Of a stretch of DNA of 64,000 nucleotides, positions 53,184 to 62,628 are shown piece by piece. The position numbers and the translations under genes were made by a program. The notes under the pieces are model-generated. The model was not told the DNA's origin. It ran no database searches and saw nothing but the letters and a program-made list of their open reading frames with translations. This stretch comes from Breviolum minutum Mf 1.05b.01 (lineage: Eukaryota > Sar > Dinophyceae > Suessiales > Symbiodiniaceae), in NCBI GenBank assembly GCA_000507305.1, contig DF241665.1:1-64000 (forward strand). The letters run 5' to 3'. The stretch's first letter is position 1. Every line of letters starts with the position of its first letter.

Positions 53184-53480
53184 GCAGGGGATCACGTACA
53201 TGACGTAAATGTGCCTGCAACCAAGGATCACTTACCACAACCAGTTCCATAAGGGCAGCACCACATCATTTGTCGAACTCTTGCAGAAGATTCCAGATGT
53301 TACTTGAGTTGACAAGTTGAAATTCGTTCTTGTTGCCTTTTTTGATAGTTGAATTTTTGTTCCATCGATCAGATCCAGGAAATCAAGGGACAACAGTTCC
53401 TTGCCAAATTGCCATCAGTGACCGACAAGACAATTGACTCATTCTTTGAAAAAATATATATCAATCAATTTGAGATATGA
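53184..53480 (+). CDS. Gene C small exons, unknown
   Basis: Pieces: 53184-53203 (QGITYM), 53226-53298 (ITYHNQFHKGSTTSFVELLQ, KIPDV) and 53373-53480 (IQEIKGQQFLAKLPSVTDKT, ending TGA). The first two are phase compatible, but the gap between them would be an intron of only 22 nt, so the splicing is uncertain. Confidence 0.35.
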
Positions 53481-53545
53481 GTCAATTTAGAAAACATCAT
53501 TCTAATGTCAATCAACTGTCAGACTTTTTGTTTCATAAATGCAAG

Positions 53546-53965
53546 GTTGAGAAACAGTGGTGTGCATACAAGCTTCTGCACCACATCAACGCCCGCAATT
53601 CAGACTATGAGTCCAAGTATCGCGATTTCTTGCAGAGACAATACCCAGAGACGTGGACTTCATTCCGTCACTTTGAAGCCACACGAGTGCTTTACAACCA
53701 TGCTTGCAGACTTGGTATCTTATCAGCTCTGCAGTCCCTATGCTCCAAGTACTGTAACTTTCTTGACCCGGAGTTCGGTACCCAGGACACCACCATTGCG
53801 ATCATGAAGGACATCCTGTCAACTTGCATCGTTGGGTTCGGGGCGCTTGTGGGCCGAGAACAACAAGTTGTGGCATTGGAATTGTTGCTGATGTGTGTCC
53901 GGGCCTCTGTGTTTTGTCAATCTGACCATGATGCAGTGCAGTGCATTTTGATTGGCCCTGACTGA
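53546..53965 (+). CDS. Gene C exon, helical, unknown
   Basis: After AAATGCAAG the frame reads VEKQWCAYKLLHHINARNSD, RQYPETWTSFRHFEATRVLY, ... and a hydrophobic end (VALELLLMCVRASVFC) up to TGA at 53965. A donor at GATGCA-GTGCAG is possible. No motif is recognised. Confidence 0.45.
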   Translation, partial: VEKQWCAYKLLHHINARNSDYESKYRDFLQRQYPETWTSFRHFEATRVLYNHACRLGILSALQSLCSKYCNFLDPEFGTQDTTIAIMKDILSTCIVGFGALVGREQQVVALELLLMCVRASVFCQSDHDAVQCILIGPD

Positions 53966-54101
53966 CTGGATTGTGATGATTTACGACTAAAGACTAAAGA
54001 TTCAAGACTGGTGACACAAACACACACCTAGCGACAAATAAATGGTCAACAACACAAACTACGTTTGAGTTGACTTGAATTGTACTGACTCACCTGACTA
54101 G

Positions 54102-54684
54102 GTTCCAATGGAGATCAGCTCTCACAAGTGGCTCTTCAAGAAAGCTGCATCATCCAACGATGTGGCAGTTCTGTTGACTGAAGTTGATGGAAAGGTCTTT
54201 GAGATACAGCAGAAGATGAAAGCCCACAAGGAGAAAAAGAAAATGACCAAGGATCCTGAGAAGATGTTGACAGAAGACTCGAAAAAAACATTGAAAGGCA
54301 ATGCGAAGAGCAAGGCCAAGGCAAAAGCAAAAGTGGCAGCCAAAGGACAAAGTGGGGTTTCCAACTTTGTTGAAGATCCAAGCACTACAGAGTCACAAAT
54401 CACTATGGAGGGTCCATCAGGAGCATTGGCAAGAAACAAGCAATTCTTGGACTGCATGATCATGGGAGCAAGATCAGCCATTCGGGCATCACGTGTTGCA
54501 TGTGGACCATTGCCAGCGAAGGACATTGAGAATGTGATCCCTGAGCACTTGCATGTTTTGTTCGATGACTGCATTGCTGATGAAGAAGACCCCATTGTGT
54601 ATGAGCAGTCGGAGATTCCTCTTCTCAGGCACTTTGTCAAGGATGCATTGCAGTTCGCATTCACTGGGGAGGTAGCTATTCAAG
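54102..54684 (+). CDS. Gene C exon, lysine-rich linker and helical domain
   Basis: The acceptor CTGACTAG leads to PMEISSHKWLFKKAASSNDV, a highly basic segment (KAHKEKKKMTKDPEK; KSKAKAKAKVAAKG), probably DNA- or RNA-contacting or nuclear targeting, then ARNKQFLDCMIMGARSAIRA. The donor GTAAGA at 54685 is strong; unspliced, the frame runs to TAA at 54824. Confidence 0.5.
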
Positions 54685-54983
54685 GTAAGATTCACAAGCG
54701 TTGGAGTTCTTTGCGCCCAGCTTTGCAAACAACACTCATGAATCTCTACCGGAAGGCAGACTGGATGGTCGTCTTGATTGTTGAATTTGTGTTTGAGTTT
54801 GAGTCTAATCTAGTTGTTGCCTAATGACTCTGAAAAAAAGATTTGAGAAATTTGAGAAGACGAAAAAACTGGTGGTCAACCATCACTTCCATTCATTGAT
54901 AAACTATATACTCAGACTCAAAGACTCAAAGACTCAAAGACTCTATCACTCATAGATTAGACCTCCGAGCTTATATCAGCCAG

Positions 54984-55256
54984 GTTAGTGCAACTTCAGC
55001 AACTGCGGCAAGTGATGGAACTACTGATGCCAATTTAGTCAATCAACTCAGCGATTCATTGATTGCCACTTCTACAGCTGGTGGTGGTTGCACTCAACTC
55101 TCAGCACAAGCACTTCAGTCAGCGGAGTCTCTCGACAGGCTTGCTGCCCACTACGTGAAATGGATCGAGCATGAGGCCAATGCTTCTATGTCTGACATGG
55201 CGACTATGTTGGATGTGGAAGACTCAAAGCTGGCAAATGTGGTAGCTGGGCAGTAA
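54984..55256 (+). CDS. Gene C exon, Ala/Ser/Thr-rich
   Basis: After CAGCCAG the frame reads VSATSATAASDGTTDANLVN, ... SAESLDRLAAHYVKWIEHEA. It stops at TAA (55254-55256) unless the GTAAAC inside GGCA-GTAAAC is used as a donor, which I think likely. Confidence 0.45.
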   Translation, partial: VSATSATAASDGTTDANLVNQLSDSLIATSTAGGGCTQLSAQALQSAESLDRLAAHYVKWIEHEANASMSDMATMLDVEDSKLANVVAGQ

Positions 55257-55454
55257 ACACATAAATACACTGGATAGACTGGATAGAATGAAAAACCTCA
55301 AGTTCGATCTGAATTTTGTTCGCAGCAGTCTGATCAAGAAAGCACATAGTGAAGTTAAGTTAAGTTCATTATGTTCAAAGTATTCAAAGAAAGTAGTCTA
55401 GGGTACTGAATACTAAGAATATAACTAATTTTGCACCACGTAACATCATTGCAG

Positions 55455-56233
55455 TTGATTCTGCTCGCAGGACCAACAGAGCCTACTGTATGGTGCACCA
55501 GCGAAGTGTCGACATCTTGGATATTGTTTTCCATGTTTCCCAGCTCGTTCTCAGAGATCTACCAGTGGAAGTGTGTGCCTTTGGACTTCTCTTGGGTGAC
55601 TACATTGCGAAGCACTCTTCTTTGCCCGTGTTTCATGATGAATATGTCAAGAAGGCATTGCATTCAATGACCCTGAGAACAGCAGCAAACGTCAACAGCC
55701 TTCGGGCAGAGTATATGATGGGTCAGCTCCAGCGTGTTTTTGGTGACCGACTTGGGCAGGAACAAACACGCAAGCTACATGCTGGTTTGCAGGCTCACAG
55801 ATCAAAGATCATCAAGATGGATAATGTCTGTGGTGTGTGCGAAGGAAATCATGTCATTTCTGCCTATGGGGCAATCATCACTGACATCATTCAATCAGGC
55901 GACTTCAAGATTGAAAACATTACAACCAAGACCACTACTGATGTCGAAAGTGGGGAGAAGGAGAAGAACAAGGATAGTGGGAACAGTAGCATTGGCAACC
56001 AGCTGACTACCTCGCAACCAGGTGGCTTCAGATTGGTTTCCCAGTATGATCTAGACTCATGGGGCATGGGTTCGGTTGAGCCTGCTGATGGTGATGCTGC
56101 TGAGATTTTGAAAATTGACTCTCCATATGATGTTCGCCGATTGTGCCTGGCCATTGCATCTCATTCCATTGACATCGCAAGGACTGACAGGGGCAGTTGG
56201 TTGATGGCTTTGGTAGTTTGCTGGTGTGATTAG
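55455..56233 (+). CDS. Gene C exon, large helical domain, unknown
   Basis: The acceptor CATCATTGCAG is followed by about 250 codons: DSARRTNRAYCMVHQRSVDI, VEVCAFGLLLGDYIAKHSSL, RKLHAGLQAHRSKIIKMDNV, then CGVCEGN and a lysine/glutamate-rich, serine-rich stretch. The C-x2-C is single, so a zinc site is doubtful. It may end at TTTG-GTAGTT (about 56212) or at TAG 56233. Confidence 0.5.
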
Positions 56234-56238
56234 ATTTT

Positions 56239-56278
56239 GTGTTGTGGTTGTGGTTGTTGTGGTTGTTTGTTGTTGAAG

Positions 56279-56361
<83 letters not shown>

Positions 56362-56445
56362 GGTTGTTGGTTGTTGGTTGTTGGTTGTTGGTTGTTGGTT
56401 GTTGTTGGTTGTTGTTGTTGTTGTTGACGTCGATGTTGATGTTGT
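56239..56445. repeat. TTG/GTT microsatellite
   Basis: More than 30 TTG units followed by a GGTTGTT run, in a gene C intron. The poly-Leu, poly-Val and poly-Cys frames across it are artefacts. Confidence 0.9.
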
Positions 56446-56706
56446 GATGTTGTTGTTGTGGTTAATGGTTGTTGTCGTCTTGTTGTTATAAAAATTTTAC
56501 TTCTGAAGTTCAGTTCCCACAGTTCCCACTCAGCACATGTGCTTGACCTGCTTTTACTGGGTCATTACAGTCTATATCTATACACACTTAATCATTAATC
56601 TACTTCTGAAAAAAATAAATCATGATCAATAAACTAATCAGTCAATGAGTGGTCAGCCTGGTCAGCCGTCACTGGTCACTTTTAGCGGAACAGGACTTTC
56701 AACAAG

Positions 56707-56949
56707 GAAAAGGTGGACCAACAGAAAAGTTTGGTCTTTTGCATCAACCAGATTGACAAGGGTTCAAAAGTGACGAAGACAGTGGATCTTTTGCTCAAGC
56801 TCCCCTGCACACACGGGTTGATGGAACTCATGAACGGCAAAACTTCAGGGGATCAGGTGAAAGCAGATCTTCATGATGTTGTAGATCATGAGACCGTCAA
56901 CAACTTCAAGCTCTACTACTGGGGGGATGTGAGTAACAAGTCTGGTGAA
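56707..56949 (+). CDS. Gene C exon, unknown
   Basis: Acceptor TTCAACAAG and donor TGAA-GTATGC bound 81 codons in phase 0: EKVDQQKSLVFCINQIDKGS, TKTVDLLLKLPCTHGLMELM, NNFKLYYWGDVSNKSGE. Composition is typical of a folded domain. Confidence 0.5.
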
Positions 56950-57213
56950 GTATGCATTTTGTTTGGTCAGTACTGTCTAATGTCAATTATATCATGCCGT
57001 CCTGGTGTAGGATGTATGAACCTATGTATGTATTTCACTAAATATTGAAAACTGAAAGACTGTGAAGACTGACACTGAAGGTAAAGCTTATGTTTCTGGG
57101 TCAATTAACCAACACACACAGATGAAAATCATTAAAACTGGAAAACTGAAATATTCTAGACAACTTCAAGTTGCAGCGTTGCAAACAGTTCAAACAATGC
57201 TAACATGACTAAG

Positions 57214-57329
57214 GTACCAATGCACCTCTCTTTGTGAAAGCTCCGAAGACTATCCATGCACTCGAAGCTAGTGTGAAGAACGCCAATGGGGATATTTTGT
57301 GTGACTCGGCCAAGTCCGATCCTACCTGG
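57214..57329 (+). CDS. Gene C exon, unknown
   Basis: After CATGACTAAG and before CTGG-GTAATG: APLFVKAPKTIHALEASVKN, then ANGDILCDSAKSDPTW. It enters with 2 nt, so an additional exon is probably missing before it. Confidence 0.45.
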
Positions 57330-57622
57330 GTAATGATTGATAGTCATGGCCGATTTTGCATAGACAACCGACTGACTACTGACTCCTCTCAGCACTACAT
57401 TTATTCTATCTTACGTTTCTTGATCATAATGAGATCATACTGATACTACAGTAACTGTTTATACGACTGCTATATTTTATTGTTTTAGTAATTATTAGTG
57501 TTCTATTCCATTTTTAATTTCATACTATACTTTACTACTACTATACTGCATTGATGAGTTTGCCCCATGGTGATGGTGAAGTTGCCTCCCCACATCTTTT
57601 TTTTTGATGCTTCATTGTTCAG

Positions 57623-57957
57623 GCATGCGTGGGCCTGAATCTACCTCTTTGCCAATGGACTTCTTTTTTCTCGGTGCTGGGTGTACTGCGCTTGAGGGGG
57701 AAATGGTTTGTCCAGCTTGGATGGTTCCCCCAACAGAGGCTGAGATCCCTCTGCTTCTTTTGGGTTCACAGGATGTGGAGATGACGTTCAACGCAAAGAA
57801 ACTGACATATTCATTGAAGCATTTGGCATTCAACCAGGATCCCAAGACCCCAATGATTGTCAAGATGATCGATGATTCATTTTACATGGTTCTGATGCGT
57901 GAACATTTGTTTTTTGGTTGCACATGTTCTTTCGATTTTTTTGTACGTAATGACTGA
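57623..57957 (+). CDS. Gene C exon, unknown
   Basis: After TCATTGTTCAG the main frame reads MRGPESTSLPMDFFFLGAGC, PAWMVPPTEAEIPLLLLGSQ, KKLTYSLKHLAFNQDPKTPM. A second frame is also open for about 50 codons, so the phase is not certain. The 3' boundary is unclear; TGA at 57955-57957. Confidence 0.4.
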
Positions 57958-58211
57958 CACAGACACTGACACTTCCAGGATGAAATTAACCTGGACGTAT
58001 GTTTCATGATACACTGTCACTGTCACTGTTTTGATGTTGTTTGATGGTATAAGGTGATCTGAAATGATAGGGCCAATATGTCTATACTTTGCTAGAGACA
58101 CAATTGCAATTGCAATGTTGTATATGATGCAACTCGAACTGGAACTGTTCCTGTGACTGTATCTATGTCGCCATGTAGCTGTGCCCTGTACTAAGTACTA
58201 GTAACACTTAG

Positions 58212-58428
58212 GCCTGGAGAAGAGGTCAAGCCTAAACGTGGAGCAAAACGTTCGGCTTCGGATGCTGCTGCTTCATCAAAGTTTGTGGCTGGTAGTTGTC
58301 CCAAACAACCTCGATGGGGATGTGGTGCTGCGTTGGCTGGGGAACAACAGAGTGATGAACCGATGACTTCGACTGCATCCTCAGCAAGATCCCGTGTTGC
58401 CAAGAACGCAAAACACTTGCTGAAGTGA
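58212..58428 (+). CDS. Gene C last exon, basic tail
   Basis: The acceptor GTAACACTTAG is followed by PGEEVKPKRGAKRSASDAAA, ... SARSRVAKNAKHLLK and TGA. Clusters of Lys and Arg look like a bipartite nuclear signal, which would suit a DNA-associated protein (inference). Confidence 0.45.
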
Positions 58429-58977
58429 ATGGCAGTGAAGAGAGGGCAGGGAAGCAGTCTACCAATCGGAATTCAAATCCCTGCTCGATGAATCATGTAA
58501 GCAAGGTATGCAATGTTGAAGATTGATCCTAGTAATGTACTACTGTAGGACTCGACCGAACAGGAGTCTGTTGTGCGTTTGATGACTGTGTGTTGGAATT
58601 GGTGTAGTGTCCCTCACGCAGGAATCATGCTGGGTAAAACTTCAGCTTGGAAACTTTGTTGGCAATGTACAGTAGCATGGAGCAATGCTAGCTAGCCCGA
58701 TGGAGTCAGTGAAATAGCCATGTATATAGACAGATTTAGCTAGATGTATGTAGATAGTACAGTAGATAGATACTATATAGATAAAGATTTTGATTTAGAC
58801 TATGACTATGCTGCTGCTGATAGATTAGATGAAAATAGATTGAATGATTTAGATAGATAGATAGATTAAGAGAGATGTGGAGTCATTTCCATAGATATAT
58901 GGAGAGTGAGTTAGTCAGATAGATGTAAATCTAGATTGAGACATATAGTAGATAGATAGATGGATAGTAGGATAGAC

Positions 58978-59012
<35 letters not shown>

Positions 59013-59627
59013 GAAAGATTCTTAGACAAATAGGTAGATAGGCGATAGGCAAATACCCAATATTCACTGATTCGATGACAGTGGCTATGGCTATGTTCTA
59101 TGACCCTGACTCACGGCAACGCCGATATACACGATCGATGGAAGGAAAAGGAAAATGCGATTGTTCATTCGTGATGCATCCAGTCAAACAAAAGGCCTAA
59201 ACAAATTTCTTGGTATTATTTTTGAGAGTTTTTAGACTGGAACACAACTTGTTCAACTTGAGTGTTCCAACACTGTAGTCACATGCTGACCATTGGCCCT
59301 TTGGCATTGTAAGGGAAAGTAAAGATTAATGTAGGTGGGGCTACTGTTCTGCCATGCTGCGATCCAACGCAGGTGGTGGGCATTTGCACGGAGGTGGCTA
59401 TGTGGCTATACTTTGCTGGCTGGAATTCATACCGTGAAAACGCCAAACCGAAAAGAAGAAAGCTGTGACATATGTGAATATGTTGTGTGTGAAATTAGAA
59501 ATCTTGAATTCATCCTGAACAGGGTTGATTCGTCGAATTCTGTTCTTTGTTTATGAGGTCAGTGTCACACTGTCACACAAAACGTGCATGTTGAAACGGT
59601 GCATGCTGCAGCTGGGACGACAAACAC
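58429..59627. other. Right subterminal region with GATA repeats
   Basis: No gene is seen. From about 58720 to 59045 the sequence is dominated by AGATAGAT words (longest uninterrupted run about 58977-59011). Open stretches around 59335-59556 lack splice support. Confidence 0.6.
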
Positions 59628-60095
59628 AATGGGAGGCCCAAAAGAAAAAAAAGGAGAGCGTAGTTTGTGTCGCAGTGGTCAATATTTGAATTGCACGGGT
59701 GCACTTAGAGACAATCAATTGCTTCAAACATGACGTACTGTCATCCGTTAGGGTCACTAAGATCATCAAGTTGTCTGTAAAACACGTGGTTTATGCAGGA
59801 AATATGAAACAATATCAACAATCTGCGATTTGCAAGATACTTTTTTTTTGGATGCTGCTANAATGGGAGGCCCAAAAGAAAAAAAAGGAGAGCGTAGTTT
59901 GTGTCGCAGTGGTCAATATTTGAATTGCACGGGTGCACTTAGAGACAATCAATTGCTTCAAACATGACGTACTGTCATCCGTTAGGGTCACTAAGATCAT
60001 CAAGTTGTCTGTAAAACACGTGGTTTATGCAGGAAATATGAAACAATATCAACAATCTGCGATTTGCAAGATACTTTTTTTTTTGGATGCTGCTA
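59628..60095. other. Unmerged assembly overlap around a single N
   Basis: 59628-59860 and 59862-60095 are the same 233-234 bp, differing by one T in a run (9 against 10), separated by N at 59861. A true duplication ending exactly at a gap is unlikely. This looks like contig ends joined without removing the overlap. Confidence 0.9.
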
Positions 60096-60162
60096 TTTTC
60101 ACCTCTGTGAGCTTGCTTTGTTCTGAAGAGCCATGGGGAGCCCCCAAAGCTTACCCTGGATA

Positions 60163-62271
60163 TCATATGGCTACAACTTTACCATCTGTAAGGGCGACAC
60201 CCCTACTGCCGCCAAACATGTGGTGAACATCATTCCAGAGGGATTTGGACATCCCTAGGTCTGGGGCAATTTCAACATCGGTGTGACTACCATCAGGCCA
60301 TGTGAAAGCTATCAAGTGTGGGTTGCAACTCTCAGTAATCTGGTTATATCTGCAAATCGGCCCAATCATGAGAAAGTCATTTGGGGTCAGGATTGCAAAA
60401 CCACTTTCATTTTCAACTACCATGGCTTGATTGACGAGTGTACGGTCAGCCCACATCTGATTGATGCTTTGTTCGACTGGGATACACACTTTCTGGCAAA
60501 TCGTGTGATTCAGCATGACAATGAGGGCAAGTGCAGCATGAGGAGTTGCTATACAGTTGCCTAGCATCTGAAATGCATCTTCCAAATTCTCGGGAAGGAA
60601 AAGGGTGTGCATATTTCCCATCATGGCAGCCCATCGAACAGGGTCAATGAAAGACACTTGATCTGCCCCGTTTATCATCAATTCAGCAAAGATCCCATGT
60701 TTAGCAAGATGATGAAATGGAAGCTCATGTTGTCTCATGTATGAAGCAACCAAAGTACCCAAGTTATCTTCGGATTGAGGGCATCTCGCTTGCAAAACCT
60801 GTTGACTCGTCATCTGCCCTTTGATTTGCTTTGATTTTGGGAGAAGAGTCTTGTCCCCATAGCATTCAAGCATTTCGGGTGTCAGAATCAACTGTTGGAT
60901 CATCTTTGGGGGCAAATCAAACCGGTAGCTCACAGCATCCCACTTGTTGGATTCATGCAAATGAAAGGTTCCCATGCAAACTTTAGACTGGAGATCTTGC
61001 CTAATGAAAACCCCTAGCCACCTAGCCCTGTTACACGACGAAAGGCTTTGGAGGTCATGCGTCTGTTGCCATGCAAAACCGAAACCTGCCCATTTAAGAA
61101 ATCGAAAAATGACACTTGCATGGGAATGACAACGAAAGTCTGCTACGTTCTCCAATGCAATGGCAATCGGCTGCATAAATCGCAAAACGACGGCTAAACG
61201 AATGATGGTTTGGCCATCACGACATTCGATTCCTGATTTCTTTCCACCTCGTGAAAAGGGCTGGCATGGGAAACTGGCTGTGTGCATCATATTTTCACCT
61301 GTGATAATTTGCCTAGCCCATCTCATGTCAGCTACATCACCTTGTACAATGACCTTCTTACTTGCAGGAAGGTTGATATCATCAGGGAAAGCCATTGTAG
61401 CCCCCAAGGTACGTTGTGCTTGAACACATGTTTGGTAATCACATTCAATCATGATGGTCTGGTTAGGTTCATGAATCAAGCCATGTGCAACCAACCATCT
61501 CTGAACCTGTGACCACCCACCAAAAGCCCCAGCAAAATGGTGAACAAACGTTGGGGGAGTCGCCTCATGAAAATCCCCTAGTGGCCACAAATCACAAGTT
61601 TGTTGGACATGTGCAATTGGTGTGTCCCCTTCAAAGTTCAGTTTAGCCCTACATCCAAACAAGCAACCTTCGAACAATTTGAATGATGGCTGATCTGGCA
61701 CATGCAATCGAATCTTACTAACTCTTGCGCAATCCCTTTGTGAACTCAAAAGATTATGAGGTAACCCTTGGTCACGGAGAAAGCAGTCAAAATCCATAGG
61801 TGATTGAGATGAAGGAGAGATGAACTCCAAATGAAGGAAAGCGCATCCTTTCCATGAGGATGGGTCAGCAGAAGTCACAAGGGAGCCAGAGTCCACAACA
61901 TGCTGAAGGAAATCCAAGGTCTCAGATGAGAGATAGCTGAAAGACATGATGAGCGACCAAAGACTGAGCAATGAAGGATACTGAAATCCAAGCAAGAACA
62001 GGTAGACCGAGCTGACTAGAAGGAAGTCAGTGATGGACGGATGACCTCGGAAGGATAGCCAACCCCTAGGCCTCGACACCCTCAACCGAATCTGACTTGG
62101 ACAGAGACGGCTAAATGAACAGGTTATTATTTCACTGGCATCATGGGTGGGGCATCCGGGATACCCCCAAAGTATACGTACATATTCAACACCAAATCCG
62201 ACCTTCTTTGCACATAGAATATGATATATAGAATCGTATTCATATAGTGCTGACATGTACTGACTGTACAT
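60163..62271 (-). CDS. LINE-borne cytosine-5 DNA methyltransferase
   Basis: 702 codons are open from an ATG at 62271. A start at ATG 61944 (MSFSYLSSETLDFLQHVV) would drop an odd N-terminal 109 residues and is as likely. The domain order is complete: motif I VHHFAGAFGGWSQV, motif II IMIECDYQTC, motif III VQGDVADMRWA, catalytic motif IV SFPCQPFSRGGKKSG, motif VI AIALENVADF, motif VIII CNRARWLGVFI and motif X FQMLGNCIATPHAAL. These are canonical, so the enzyme part could be active. The C-terminus holds a module (FTWPDGSHTDVEIAPDLGM) of the same pattern as those in the LINE at 30-32 kb. The frame stops at TGA (60163-60165) next to the inferred insertion junction. Methyltransferase genes carried by LINEs have been reported in Symbiodinium. 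Confidence 0.75.
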   Translation of the reverse strand: MYSQYMSALYEYDSIYHILCAKKVGFGVEYVRILWGYPGCPTHDASEIITCSFSRLCPSQIRLRVSRPRGWLSFRGHPSITDFLLVSSVYLFLLGFQYPSLLSLWSLIMSFSYLSSETLDFLQHVVDSGSLVTSADPSSWKGCAFLHLEFISPSSQSPMDFDCFLRDQGLPHNLLSSQRDCARVSKIRLHVPDQPSFKLFEGCLFGCRAKLNFEGDTPIAHVQQTCDLWPLGDFHEATPPTFVHHFAGAFGGWSQVQRWLVAHGLIHEPNQTIMIECDYQTCVQAQRTLGATMAFPDDINLPASKKVIVQGDVADMRWARQIITGENMMHTASFPCQPFSRGGKKSGIECRDGQTIIRLAVVLRFMQPIAIALENVADFRCHSHASVIFRFLKWAGFGFAWQQTHDLQSLSSCNRARWLGVFIRQDLQSKVCMGTFHLHESNKWDAVSYRFDLPPKMIQQLILTPEMLECYGDKTLLPKSKQIKGQMTSQQVLQARCPQSEDNLGTLVASYMRQHELPFHHLAKHGIFAELMINGADQVSFIDPVRWAAMMGNMHTLFLPENLEDAFQMLGNCIATPHAALALIVMLNHTICQKVCIPVEQSINQMWADRTLVNQAMVVENESGFAILTPNDFLMIGPICRYNQITESCNPHLIAFTWPDGSHTDVEIAPDLGMSKSLWNDVHHMFGGSRGVALTDGKVVAI

Positions 62272-62536
62272 CTTAAATCAAGAGAGTTAAAGTGCGGACA
62301 CCTGTATTTGTAATGAGCACCTGTGGTTTATGATGTGATATTGTTTGCCGTTGTCTTTTGCATCTGATTTCCAAATCAAAAACGAGCGCACTTCTCCTTT
62401 CGATAATTATGATCCGTATTGATTTCGGGGGGTTCAAACTAAGTTGCGTCATCAACTGCATGGAATCATTGAATCAAACTTGCCAAATTGCTCTTACGTT
62501 TGAAAAAAAAACAAATCTGCATGAGAACAACCCAGA

Positions 62537-62628
62537 CCATGTATCGTTCATTTGCCTCTACATTTGGTTGATTTTCAGGATCCATCTAGGCAAAAATCAT
62601 GATTAAATATACATGGATGCTACCGTAG
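62537..62628. repeat. MITE-1 copy, decayed
   Basis: CATTTGCCTCTACATTTGGT, GGATCCATCTAG and AATATACATGGATGCTAC retain the family order with many changes. It marks the return to host-like sequence. The stretch 62272-62536 upstream of the LINE methyltransferase frame shows nothing else. Confidence 0.45.

Larger units (their letters stand above)
32174..60158 (+). mobile_element. Putative 28-kb DNA transposon inserted into the LINE
   Basis: The left edge on the plus strand reads GATAT then TTCTGGGGTATGG. The right edge reads CTTACCCTG then GATAT, so the inward ends CTGGGGTATG and CAGGGTAAG are short imperfect inverted repeats of the C-A-G-G-G type common in hAT elements. GATAT (32169-32173 and 60159-60163) is a candidate target duplication, shorter and less perfect than the usual 8 bp. 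The content is three plus-strand gene sets: transposase-like (A), methyltransferase-like (B) and unknown (C). No host MITE family is seen inside. The ends were read by eye and the inverted repeats are weak. Confidence 0.45.

Noticed and set aside
56237..56491. Poly-Leu/Val/Cys proteins
   Set aside because: Translation of the TTG microsatellite.
32174..60158. Maverick/Polinton or giant-virus insertion
   Set aside because: No protein-primed polymerase, retroviral-type integrase, packaging ATPase or capsid-like protein was seen, and the genes are intron-rich.
59699..60226. Two near-identical small proteins on each strand around the N
   Set aside because: Duplicate reading frames created by the unmerged assembly overlap.
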